A stretch of 64,000 nt of DNA, taken from NCBI RefSeq assembly GCF_018402495.1, contig NZ_JAGYIU010000005.1:231001-295000 (forward strand). The letters run 5' to 3'. The stretch is from Pseudoalteromonas sp. Its GTDB lineage: Bacteria > Pseudomonadota > Gammaproteobacteria > Enterobacterales > Alteromonadaceae. The notes under the pieces were generated by a model. It saw nothing but the letters and a program-made list of their open reading frames with translations, ran no database searches and was not told the DNA's origin. The position numbers and the translations under genes are program-made. Shown piece after piece: positions 57,401-64,000 of the stretch (the stretch's first letter is position 1; every line of letters begins with the position of its first letter).

Positions 57401-57646
57401 GGTAACCCAAGCCTTGTAGACGGCGGGCAAGTAATTGCTGCTACATTCCGTATTTTAGATACAAAAGGTAACTGGATCATAGAAAACGAAGGTGTTGCAC
57501 CAGATATTAAAGTAATCGATCGTCCTGAGCTTATTTATAAAGGCCAAGACCCATCAATAGAGCGTGCTGTACAAGAGTTATTAAAGGAGCTTAAAGAAAA
57601 TCCTAAACAACCCTTAGTGATACCACCAGCACCTTCTAAGTTTTAA
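54425..57646 (+). CDS. Tricorn-like S41 protease
   Basis: A 1073-residue exported peptidase. The ATG at 54425, with AGGATG ahead, opens a signal peptide (MKKLTTLALALATAIAPSVSA). The frame start 21 codons earlier is not a signal and is rejected. Residues ~30-600 form tandem TolB/WD-type propeller blades (FPKFSPDGKRIAFSAEY, PTFSPDGQYLYFSSERD). A helical core follows, then a PDZ domain (~755-840). The S41 catalytic domain contains the nucleophile in NGYSSSGGD (Ser ~960) and the downstream GTRTWGG. It degrades peptides in the periplasm or outside. Confidence 0.9.
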   Translation: MKKLTTLALALATAIAPSVSAYETKDTRLLRFPDIHNQTVTFVYSGDIYIANTQTGESKRLTDHIGFETFPKFSPDGKRIAFSAEYNGSRQIYVINSDGSNLKQLTYYNDVGPMPPRGGFDYRVLDWTADGKNVVFRANRTPWGKRMGRPYMVPADGGLEQPLAIPETGGGMLSPDGSKYVYTPIDREFRTWKRTRGGRAQDVWIYDLEKNTSEQLTTNRATDQQPTWVGDNIYFVSDRDYTLNLYQYRKGSEPKKLTNYKNFDVLWPSAGPNAIVYENGGYLYRFDAKTQKSAKLSINIAGVRQYAMPYSKNVSDFIDSMSLSHDGKRAVFTARGELFSVPIKQGPTRNLSYTEKSREIDASWSPNGRYIAYMSDESGEYEIYLKDRSKNNAIKQLTSNGTIWRFTPIWSPDSSKLLFSDKNNTLWWLDAKSGKQHKIDTGIYDEDGITQYTWSPNSQDIVFVKNNENRYASLWHYNLKKKKVTRLTDEMSNEQNPTFSPDGQYLYFSSERDFNLAFSSYEFDYMFNRATRIYAAAVNDSVKPLIALQSDEATIVQDKEDEKEDDKKVKNVLQSNDFMQRVTALNAPAGDYRSLTAVKDGVLTLANGGLQLIGTDHNSELETVAKGVSNYTISSNSEHLLVHTDGGYSLIEPKPKQDLDANKLDLSKMTLKINPQAEWQQMYVEGWRTLRDWFYDENHHGQDWDAILAKYQPMADAISHRSDLDYVLSEIAGEINSGHIYVQSGDMPKAERKNHGLLGAKLASDPSGYVKIEQIFKGENWHDDFRSPLGTTGVKAHNGDYIIAVNGRSVKDVANFYELLENTQGEQVELVLNNKPRSKGAWQITVKPIASEQGLRYLDWVNSRAAYVDKLSSGRIGYVHLPNTAYEGNRAMFKNYMPQTTKDAMIIDDRYNGGGFIPEHMITWLARKPLNYWKRRGVEPTKTPQFAHNGPKAMLINGYSSSGGDAIPYYFRQAGLGKLIGTRTWGGLIGISGNPSLVDGGQVIAATFRILDTKGNWIIENEGVAPDIKVIDRPELIYKGQDPSIERAVQELLKELKENPKQPLVIPPAPSKF

Positions 57647-57679
57647 TTTGCTGCATAGCTAAACAAGCTAACACCAATA

Positions 57680-57707
57680 AAAAACCCTGCAAATTTGCAG
57701 GGTTTTT
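57680..57707. terminator. Bidirectional intrinsic terminator
   Basis: AAAAACCCTGC / GCAGGGTTTTT perfect stem with a six-base loop and T runs on both strands. It serves the tricorn-like gene and the convergent helicase gene. Confidence 0.9.
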
Positions 57708-57743
57708 AATAATTCGAGTTTAATGACTTATATGTATTAAGGC

Positions 57744-59036
57744 TTATCTTTTTCTCCAGCCGCTCCATACGTCATCTTCTTGGTTGGATTTTTTCTTCTT
57801 TTTCTTACCTGTGCCTTCAGGCTTGGCCATTGGCTTTTCGTTTTTTAGCGCCTCAGCCGCATCAAGGTTGGCTTGGTTTACAGCAAAGCCGGCTACCTCT
57901 TCGCGCTCTAAGCGAAGTTTGTTTTTCTTTTCAATAACTCTAAAGTGATGGAAGTCTTCATAATCAATTAACGATAACGCTAGGCCTACTTCACCAGCAC
58001 GGCCGCTTCGGCCAATACGGTGCATGTAATCAGCAGGGCTACGCGGTAAGTTAAAGTTAATCACTACTGGCAGTTTGGCAATGTCTAAACCACGGGCGGC
58101 AATATCCGTGGCTATTAGTACTTCTATTTCGCCATTTTTAAACTTTTCTATTACGCGAGTACGCTCACTTTGGCCTTTATCACCATGGAATACTTGTGCA
58201 TTCACGCCGCGCTTTTCAAGCTTGCTGGCTAAGTGCTCACAGTCTTTTTTAGCGTTGACAAAAATCAGCGCTTGGCGCCATTTGTGCTGCTTAATTAAAT
58301 GCGCTAAAACCGTGGTTTTCTCGCCTTTATTAACTGTAAATACGCGCTGTACTAAGGTGCTTTCGTCTTTACTTTGAACTTGTATTTCAACCGGATTATT
58401 TAACAGCTCTTGCGTTAAAAGCGTTACTTGCTCTGGGAAAGTCGCTGAAAACAACATGGTTTGTTTTTTAGCAGGCATAAGCGCTAATAGCTCAGCAAGC
58501 TCTTCAGTAAAGCCAAGGCTTAACATGCGGTCAGCTTCATCAAGCACAAGCGTAGTTACTTTATCGAGCTTAATCGCATTACTTGAGATTAAATCAAGCA
58601 AACGCCCTGGGGTTGCTACGATAATATCAGCACCACCGCGTAGCGCTTGCATTTGGGTATTAACCGACACACCACCAAACACGGCAACCGTTTTAATCGC
58701 ACCATTAAAATGCGCCGAATACGATTTAACATTATCAGCTACTTGCGTTGCCAGCTCACGGGTTGGCACTAAAATAAGCGCCGATACATAGTTCCCTTTG
58801 GTATCTCGCTTGAGTGCTCCTTGTGATATTTTTTGCAATATCGGCAACGCAAACGTCGCTGTTTTACCAGAGCCGGTATTTGCCCCCGCAATTAAGTCAC
58901 TTCCCGCCAAGATACTTGGAATTGCTTTTGCCTGAATCGGCGTAGGTTGCGAGTATTCAAGATCAGACAAACGAGCAATTAGCTCTGGAATAAGGCCAAG
59001 TTCGTTGAAATTACTAGGATTTGCGGCTGAGGTCAT
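57744..59036 (-). CDS. DEAD-box RNA helicase (RhlE-like)
   Basis: A 430-residue helicase. Motifs in order are the Q motif (QPTPIQ), I (GANTGSGKT), Ia (PTRELA), Ib (TPGR), II (DEAD in VLDEADRML), III (SAT), V (ATDIAARGLD) and VI (HRIGRSGRAG), then a short basic Lys-rich tail ending WRKR. The ATG at 59036 is preferred; the frame runs 18 codons further to a TTG but adds no family sequence. It probably acts in ribosome assembly or RNA decay in the cytoplasm. RhlE is the best-fitting family; SrmB-like function cannot be excluded. Confidence 0.9.
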   Translation of the reverse strand: MTSAANPSNFNELGLIPELIARLSDLEYSQPTPIQAKAIPSILAGSDLIAGANTGSGKTATFALPILQKISQGALKRDTKGNYVSALILVPTRELATQVADNVKSYSAHFNGAIKTVAVFGGVSVNTQMQALRGGADIIVATPGRLLDLISSNAIKLDKVTTLVLDEADRMLSLGFTEELAELLALMPAKKQTMLFSATFPEQVTLLTQELLNNPVEIQVQSKDESTLVQRVFTVNKGEKTTVLAHLIKQHKWRQALIFVNAKKDCEHLASKLEKRGVNAQVFHGDKGQSERTRVIEKFKNGEIEVLIATDIAARGLDIAKLPVVINFNLPRSPADYMHRIGRSGRAGEVGLALSLIDYEDFHHFRVIEKKNKLRLEREEVAGFAVNQANLDAAEALKNEKPMAKPEGTGKKKKKKSNQEDDVWSGWRKR

Positions 59037-59184
59037 AAAAGGTGCGGGCTCATTGCTAAAAATAGCCTGTAATTTTAGCGTATTTAGCAACTATTAAGTA
59101 GAGGTTAGTGATTTAAATAATATTTAGCTACAGGTAATAAAAAGATGCTTGCGCGTCATTTTTATTTAACAGTAACTAAAAACC

Positions 59185-60375
59185 CTAGTTACGCTTATCT
59201 AGCTCTACCTGTAACCTAGCTTTTGTTTCTTTTAAGTAATTTATATAAGGGTATGAGTCATCTGCAATGGCTAAAGCAGATTCCATATGAGCCAGCGCTT
59301 GACTAATATTACCTTGCATCTCATAGCCATAAGATAAAGCAGAGATCGCACTAACTGATTTTGGGTGATTTTTTATATTGTATTTAAACACCTCAATAGC
59401 CCGTTCAAATTGCTGGTTATCCGTTAGGTTATAACCAAGTAGCCTAACAGCGCGATCCGGTGGCGATACCTGTTCGCCCCATTGTTGAGATAGATTTTGG
59501 TAATAAGCATCAATAGAGACAACATCGTCAGTTAAAGCACTGATTGGCATTTGCTTAGGTAAAAATAAGTTGTAATAGGCATTAAATACGCCAGCAGCAG
59601 AGGTTAAGCCATGCGAGATACCATCAAACGCATCACTAAAAAAGCGTAACCCTTGCACTTTATGCGATTGCAGTGATTGTTGTAATTCATCGTACCTTTC
59701 ACGCATTATACCGGCTTCTTCGCCAATATTAATGTAAACGTAATTGTTAAGTTCTTTCGTTTTAGTTATAAACGATTTTGTGCTTTTTACCATTGCACCA
59801 TAATTCCACCAAACTGCGGGGCTATAAGCAATATGTGCTTGGAATAATTCAGGTTTGGCCTGCAAAGCATATAGCGCAAATACACCGCCCGCAGAGGCGC
59901 CAGATATAACCTTATAGTCATGCGTGCGATAGTTCTTATTTACTAAAGGAATGAGCTCTTGCTCAAAGAACGCTAAAAACGTTGCAGCACCGCCCCCTTC
60001 ACCAACTGGGCCCTGTGGCTCTTTATTCACTGTAGGGTAAAAATCTCTAAGTCGATTAGTGTTTTCAATAGCGACAATAATAACCTCAGGCGCACGATTA
60101 TCATTTTGTAAACGCTCAATAACAGCACTAGCAAGCGGTATATTACCCGCGCCATCTAAGCCATATATGACAGGATATACCTTATTTGGCTCAGCTTGGT
60201 AGCTCTTTGGTAACTGTACAACAACAGTGCGTTCTTCGTTTAAAACAGCCGATTTAATAGTGTGCATGAATTGAGAGTCATCAGCACTTTGCTGTTTAAT
60301 GCCAGCTTGTGCAAAGACACTTTGTGAACTAAAAATACTAAAGCTAACAAAACAAATAACGGTTAATAAACGCAT
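59185..60375 (-). CDS. Exported esterase (PF00756 type) with TPR tail
   Basis: A 396-residue protein. The signal peptide ends VFAQA (~residue 23). The alpha/beta-hydrolase domain (~30-285) is of the esterase D/Fes type: VYPVIYGLDGAGN, VIIVAIENT, nucleophile GASAGG (Ser ~162) and His in GISHGLTSA. The C-terminal ~300-390 holds two TPR-like helix pairs (YNLTDNQQFERAIEVFKYNI, YGYEMQGNISQALAHMESAL). The family includes siderophore esterases and S-formylglutathione hydrolases. The substrate here is unknown. It lies upstream of the glmS terminator as a separate unit. Confidence 0.82.
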   Translation of the reverse strand: MRLLTVICFVSFSIFSSQSVFAQAGIKQQSADDSQFMHTIKSAVLNEERTVVVQLPKSYQAEPNKVYPVIYGLDGAGNIPLASAVIERLQNDNRAPEVIIVAIENTNRLRDFYPTVNKEPQGPVGEGGGAATFLAFFEQELIPLVNKNYRTHDYKVISGASAGGVFALYALQAKPELFQAHIAYSPAVWWNYGAMVKSTKSFITKTKELNNYVYINIGEEAGIMRERYDELQQSLQSHKVQGLRFFSDAFDGISHGLTSAAGVFNAYYNLFLPKQMPISALTDDVVSIDAYYQNLSQQWGEQVSPPDRAVRLLGYNLTDNQQFERAIEVFKYNIKNHPKSVSAISALSYGYEMQGNISQALAHMESALAIADDSYPYINYLKETKARLQVELDKRN

Positions 60376-60428
60376 GACTAATCCCTTAGAGAATAATAAG
60401 TTACTTAAGCTAACAGACTTTCAGGCAC

Positions 60429-60453
60429 AAAAAAAGCGCCTTAAGCGCTTTTT
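60429..60453 (-). terminator. Intrinsic terminator of the deoR-glmS operon
   Basis: AAAAAAGCGC / GCGCTTTTTT stem with a five-base loop and T run on the minus strand, 33 bases beyond the glmS stop. Confidence 0.85.
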
Positions 60454-60485
60454 TAACATTAATCAAAACCTATAACCTGTTGATT

Positions 60486-62306
60486 TTACTCAACTGTAAC
60501 CGATTTTGCTAAGTTACGTGGTTGGTCAACGTCAGTGCCTTTAATGACCGCTACGTAGTACGACAGCAACTGTAGTGGAATTGTATATACAACAGGGGCA
60601 ATTACGTCATCAACATGGTTTACGTTGATTACACGCATAGTGTCGTCTGACTCAAAGTGTGAGTCTTTATCAGCGAATACGTAAATAATACCGCCGCGAG
60701 CACGTACTTCTTCTACGTTTGATTTAAGCTTTTCAAGCAGCTCGTTGTTTGGTGCTACAACAATAATTGGCATGTCGGCATCTATAAGCGCTAATGGGCC
60801 GTGTTTAAGCTCACCGGCTGCGTAGGCTTCAGCGTGAATGTATGAAATTTCTTTAAGCTTAAGCGCGCCTTCCATCGCGATTGGGTATTGTGAACCGCGA
60901 CCTAAAAACAATGAGTGGTGCTTGTCGGCAAACTCTTCTGCAAGGTCTGCAATGCCATCAGCCAATAGTAGCGTCTCTTCTAATTTAGCTGGAAGTAATT
61001 TAATAGCGTTAACAATCGTGCTTTGATCTAATCCTTTTTCTTGCGCGATAGACGCAGTAAGCATTAACAAACCAACAAGCTGCGTAGTAAATGCTTTAGT
61101 AGAGGCAACACCAATTTCAGCACCGGCTTTGGTCATAAAGGCAAGGTCTGATTCGCGTACAAGCGATGAGCCTGGTACGTTACAAATAGTCATTGACCCC
61201 ATGTAGCCTTGCTGTTTAGCTAAACGCAGTGCAGCTAAAGTATCAGCTGTTTCGCCCGATTGTGAAATCGTTACTAGTAGGCTGTTTTCGTGTACAAATG
61301 ACTGACGGTAACGGAACTCAGAGGCAATTTCTACGTTACAGCTAACACCTGCAAATTGCTCAAGCCAGTAACGAGCAACCATTCCTGAGTGGTATGACGT
61401 ACCACAGGCAATAATTTGTACGTGTTTTACGTCTTTAAATATTTGCTGTGCGCTTTCACCAAAGGCATCAATAGCAACACGGTCGTCGTTTAAACGACCT
61501 TCAAGGGTGTTACGTACCGCAAGTGGCTGTTCGTAAATTTCTTTAAGCATGTAGTGACGGTATTCGCCCTTACCTGAGGCATCTTGAGTGATGTTTGATT
61601 CAACAACTTCACGTTCAACCGCGTTGCCATCTACATCAAAAATCTCTACCGTGTCGCGAGTAATACGCGCTACATCGCCTTCTTCAAGGTAGATAAAGCT
61701 GCGCGTTACTGGTAATAATGCTAATTGATCAGAGGCAATAAAGTTTTCGCCAAGGCCTAAGCCAATAACTAACGGGCTGCCTGAGCGGGCAACAATAATT
61801 TCGTTGTCGTTAGCTTTATCAAATACGACTGTACCAAATGCACCTTCAAACTGTTTAACAGCTGCTTGAACTGACGCTAATAAAGTGGTGTGCTGCTGGC
61901 GTAGCTGATGAATTAAATGCACCATGACTTCAGTATCTGTGTCTGATAAAAACTCGTAACCATCACCTTTAAGGGCGGTGCGTAAGCTTGCGTGGTTTTC
62001 AATAATACCATTGTGTACTAAGGCAATTTCGCTGTTTGAAATATGCGGGTGGGCATTTGCTTTAGTCACGCCACCGTGAGTTGCCCAGCGCGTGTGTGCA
62101 ATACCGGTGTGGCCGCTAACGCCTGCTTCATTCAGCGCGCTTTCGAGGTTGGCTACCTTACCTACCGCTTTAACGGTATTAAGTGTATTGCCTTCAAGTA
62201 AAGCTACGCCCGCTGAATCGTAACCGCGGTACTCAAGACGCTTAAGGCCTTCAACTAAGATTTTATTTACTGGACGTTCTGCAACAGCCCCAACGATTCC
62301 ACACAT
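60486..62306 (-). CDS. glmS: Glucosamine-6-phosphate synthase GlmS
   Basis: A 606-residue amidotransferase. Met-Cys-Gly-Ile-Val-Gly opens the glutaminase domain with nucleophile Cys2 ([25 protein letters not shown]). Two SIS domains follow ([37 protein letters not shown]), ending [11 protein letters not shown]. It makes glucosamine-6-phosphate from fructose-6-phosphate and glutamine, the first step to peptidoglycan and lipopolysaccharide amino sugars. GGAGA lies upstream. It is probably cotranscribed with the DeoR-type regulator 46 bases upstream. No glmS ribozyme-like sequence is seen in the short leader. Confidence 0.97.
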   Translation of the reverse strand: MCGIVGAVAERPVNKILVEGLKRLEYRGYDSAGVALLEGNTLNTVKAVGKVANLESALNEAGVSGHTGIAHTRWATHGGVTKANAHPHISNSEIALVHNGIIENHASLRTALKGDGYEFLSDTDTEVMVHLIHQLRQQHTTLLASVQAAVKQFEGAFGTVVFDKANDNEIIVARSGSPLVIGLGLGENFIASDQLALLPVTRSFIYLEEGDVARITRDTVEIFDVDGNAVEREVVESNITQDASGKGEYRHYMLKEIYEQPLAVRNTLEGRLNDDRVAIDAFGESAQQIFKDVKHVQIIACGTSYHSGMVARYWLEQFAGVSCNVEIASEFRYRQSFVHENSLLVTISQSGETADTLAALRLAKQQGYMGSMTICNVPGSSLVRESDLAFMTKAGAEIGVASTKAFTTQLVGLLMLTASIAQEKGLDQSTIVNAIKLLPAKLEETLLLADGIADLAEEFADKHHSLFLGRGSQYPIAMEGALKLKEISYIHAEAYAAGELKHGPLALIDADMPIIVVAPNNELLEKLKSNVEEVRARGGIIYVFADKDSHFESDDTMRVINVNHVDDVIAPVVYTIPLQLLSYYVAVIKGTDVDQPRNLAKSVTVE

Positions 62307-62352
62307 AGTGTCTCCATTAATTTTTTAATTCTAGCAACTCACGGTGTAGTTA

Positions 62353-63117
62353 CTAATCCATAATTTCTGCGCAAATTAGTTTTACACCACACGCTTCTAT
62401 GGCTGCACGCTTATCACTTGCTAAGCCACTGTCGGTTATTAATGTGGTTACTATTTGCCACGGTAATTCTAAATTTGGTATTTTTCGGCCAATCTTTTCT
62501 GACTCAACCAGCACAATAACTTCACGCGCCGCTTTAGCCATCACTTGGCTTAATCCAACAAGTTCATTAAACGTGGTTGTTCCACGCTCTACATCAATGC
62601 CATCGGCACCAATGAACAGCTGATCAAAATCATATGAGCATAGAACATTTTCAGCTACTTGCCCTTGAAACGATTCTGAATGCGGATCCCACGTGCCACC
62701 GGTCATCAAAAGGGTTGGCTCGTTTTCAAGTGCTAATAAACGTGTTGCCACTTTAATTGCGTTAGTCATAACAACTAACCCCTGCTTGGTAGCCAACTCA
62801 GGGATCATCGCTGCAGTAGTGCGGCCGCTGTCGATTATTATGCGGTTATGATCTTTGATGAGTGCTGCTGCGGCTTTTGCAATCGCCACTTTACGTTTTG
62901 AATCAATGTCATCACTGACTATTTCTTGTGGCAATGCTATTGCCCCACCATAACGGCGCAATAATAGTCCGCTTTTTTCAAGGGCTGTTAGGTCTTTACG
63001 GATGGTTACTTCAGAGGTTTGAAACTGCTCAGCAAGAGTCTCAACGGCCACTTCACCAAGCTCATTTACTTGGCTAAGGATCAGATGACGGCGTTGCTGG
63101 GTGTTTCGTTTGGTCAT
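62353..63117 (-). CDS. DeoR-family sugar-phosphate regulator upstream of glmS
   Basis: A 254-residue DeoR-type repressor. The N-terminal helix-turn-helix (QQRRHLILSQVNELGEV, then EQFQTSEVTIRKDLTALEKSG) leads to the isomerase-like effector domain (IIIDSGRTTAAMI, FIGADGIDVERG). Such regulators sense sugar phosphates. The placement directly before glmS and the inverted repeat ahead of the gene suggest that it controls amino-sugar supply and its own expression. GlmR/NagR-like function is an inference. Confidence 0.85.
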   Translation of the reverse strand: MTKRNTQQRRHLILSQVNELGEVAVETLAEQFQTSEVTIRKDLTALEKSGLLLRRYGGAIALPQEIVSDDIDSKRKVAIAKAAAALIKDHNRIIIDSGRTTAAMIPELATKQGLVVMTNAIKVATRLLALENEPTLLMTGGTWDPHSESFQGQVAENVLCSYDFDQLFIGADGIDVERGTTTFNELVGLSQVMAKAAREVIVLVESEKIGRKIPNLELPWQIVTTLITDSGLASDKRAAIEACGVKLICAEIMD

Positions 63118-63134
63118 TAAGTAACTGCTATTAA

Positions 63135-63170
63135 GTTTCGTTTCGAAAGTTAGGGGATTTTAAACGAAAC
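63135..63170 (-). promoter_or_regulatory. Inverted repeats, candidate DeoR operator
   Basis: GTTTCGTTT (63135-63143) and AAACGAAAC (63162-63170) are an exact inverted pair, with palindrome TTTCGAAA at 63141-63148 between them. Repeats of TTTCGTTT type are typical DeoR-family operators. They lie 18-53 bases before the regulator start. Confidence 0.6.
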
Positions 63171-63279
63171 ATAATAAATGGCAAGTGAATGCATAAAAAT
63201 AAAGCAGTTTTATTCAAATTATCATCATGCTTAAAGTAGGTTAAGCTAGGCACCATTATTTAAGTTAAACAAAATTGAT

Positions 63280-63807
63280 ATGCAGTCATTTAATAGTATT
63301 AGTAAAGAGAATCTAGCGCAGCGAAAAGCTGTGCACGAAATTTGCCGCTTATTTAATAAAAGCCCCAGTAAAGGTAATTTAAAGCGAATAAAAGAATTAT
63401 GCTCACACTGTGGTGATGGAGTAATTATTGAAGCGGGCTTTCATTGTGACTATGGCAGTCAAATACAAATTGGTGATCGTACTTTTATAAACATTAATTG
63501 CACTGTATTAGATGCACCAATTAATGAAGGTGTGATTACGATTGGTAGTGACTGCTTAATTGGCCCTAATGTTCAACTATTGGCCGTTTCGCATGCTGTG
63601 AACCCCACAGAGCGACTCAATAAAGAGAACTTTGCAGCACCGATAATCATTGGCAATAACGTGTGGATTGGCGCGGGAGTTATTGTGTTAGCTGGTGTTA
63701 CCATTGGTGATAACACTGTTGTTGGTGCGGGTTCAGTGGTAACTAAGAGCATTGCATCAAATACCGTGGTTGCCGGCAATCCAGCACGTGAAATAAGAAA
63801 GTGCTAA
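63280..63807 (+). CDS. Sugar O-acetyltransferase (hexapeptide repeat, Maa/LacA-like)
   Basis: A 175-residue left-handed beta-helix acetyltransferase. Hexapeptide repeats run through IQIGDRTFININCTVLDA, ITIGSDCLIGPNVQL, IIIGNNVWIGAGVIV and VTIGDNTVVGAGSVV. The catalytic-type His is in AVSHAVNPTER and the C-terminal VVAGNPAREIR is diagnostic. It transfers acetyl from acetyl-CoA to a sugar or related acceptor in the cytoplasm. It is divergent from the deoR-glmS operon. Confidence 0.9.
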   Translation: MQSFNSISKENLAQRKAVHEICRLFNKSPSKGNLKRIKELCSHCGDGVIIEAGFHCDYGSQIQIGDRTFININCTVLDAPINEGVITIGSDCLIGPNVQLLAVSHAVNPTERLNKENFAAPIIIGNNVWIGAGVIVLAGVTIGDNTVVGAGSVVTKSIASNTVVAGNPAREIRKC

Positions 63808-63884
63808 GGATCATCGTTAAGCCTTAGGCTCACATTTACCCTTATACCTCGAACCCGTATTTTCACTTTATTCCAGACGTAAAA

Positions 63885-63910
63885 AAGCCCGACTATTGCT
63901 AGTCGGGCTT
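63885..63910 (-). terminator. Intrinsic terminator at the right edge
   Basis: A perfect 11-base AAGCCCGACTA / TAGTCGGGCTT stem with a T run on the minus strand. It overlaps the stop codon of the open frame at 63899-64000 and probably ends that gene. Confidence 0.8.
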
Positions 63911-64000
63911 GCTTGTATTTGCAGTCTTGTAATGACTTGGTGCCCACAGCACTAGAGAGTACATAATCAATGCATAAAATAGGCTTTCTTTCTCTTTAAC
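63899..64000 (-). CDS. Possible C-terminal end of a membrane protein (partial)
   Basis: The minus strand is open from the right edge for 33 codons, reading LFYALIMYSLVLWAPSHYKT and ending with a TAG inside the terminator stem. A hydrophobic helix followed by a polar tail, and the terminator position, suggest a real gene end. The frame is too short for certainty. Confidence 0.4.
   Translation of the reverse strand, partial: VKEKESLFYALIMYSLVLWAPSHYKTANTSKPD

Noticed and set aside
62307..62352. Possible glmS ribozyme or riboswitch leader
   Set aside because: The gap to the upstream gene is only 46 bases and shows no ribozyme-like sequence.
1..64000. CRISPR arrays, tRNA or rRNA genes, prophage
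   Set aside because: No regularly spaced repeats, no cloverleaf or ribosomal sequence and no phage gene cluster were seen.

Overview
The window reads as chromosomal DNA of a marine gammaproteobacterium of the order Alteromonadales, most likely Pseudoalteromonas. This is an inference from low G+C coding style, many TonB-dependent receptors, secreted proteases and phosphatases, the CrbS/CrbR kinase pair, and typical RbgA, Dps, oligopeptidase B and GlmS sequences. No rRNA, tRNA, CRISPR array, prophage or intact insertion sequence was found; one decayed transposase remnant is present.

Layout. 1-5 kb: end of a TonB receptor, then a LuxR-type response regulator convergent with a transporter-fused hybrid kinase (CrbR/CrbS type). 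4.8-5.1 kb: an intergenic transcription unit with a near-perfect sigma70 promoter overlapped by a Fur box, a RyhB-like core and an intrinsic terminator; this is probably an unannotated iron-responsive small RNA. 5-8.5 kb: RbgA GTPase, YaeQ, a small hydrolase, and Dps behind a very good OxyR site. 8.5-18 kb: oligopeptidase B, an RND efflux pair and a large metalloprotease. 18-29 kb: PhzF-like, PQ-loop, PepSY, transglutaminase-like/TPR lipoprotein, a metalloprotease-propeller-barrel protein, a YdbS/YdbT-like pair, a sugar-phosphate mutarotase, a MarR regulator and a YbaN-like protein. 29.3-34.1 kb: a PepSY-DUF2271-DUF4198 operon behind a strong Fur box, followed by a TonB receptor. 34.3-38.5 kb: ABC ATPase, FtsX-like permease and AttH-like lipoprotein. 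39.6-43 kb: two tandem paralogous alkaline phosphatases. 43.3-44.7 kb: DUF3297 and a homocysteine methyltransferase behind a MetJ-type box. 44.7-49.4 kb: a divergent pair, each behind its own Pho box: an exported ParB-like/pyrophosphatase fusion and a TonB receptor. 49.7-50.3 kb: transposase remnant. 50.4-54.3 kb: a histidine-rich ZnuD-like receptor and an AztD-like zinc lipoprotein behind two Zur-like boxes. 54.4-64 kb: tricorn-like protease, DEAD-box helicase, esterase, glmS with a DeoR-family regulator, and an acetyltransferase.

The unifying theme is nutrient limitation. Separate loci appear to respond to iron (Fur, putative RyhB-like RNA), zinc (Zur), phosphate (PhoB), methionine (MetJ) and peroxide (OxyR). 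The most novel-looking items are the PhoB-controlled exported ParB-pyrophosphatase fusion with its divergent receptor, the RyhB-like RNA, and the zinc receptor/AztD-like lipoprotein pair. All functional statements come from reading sequence and remembered family features; no database search was run.
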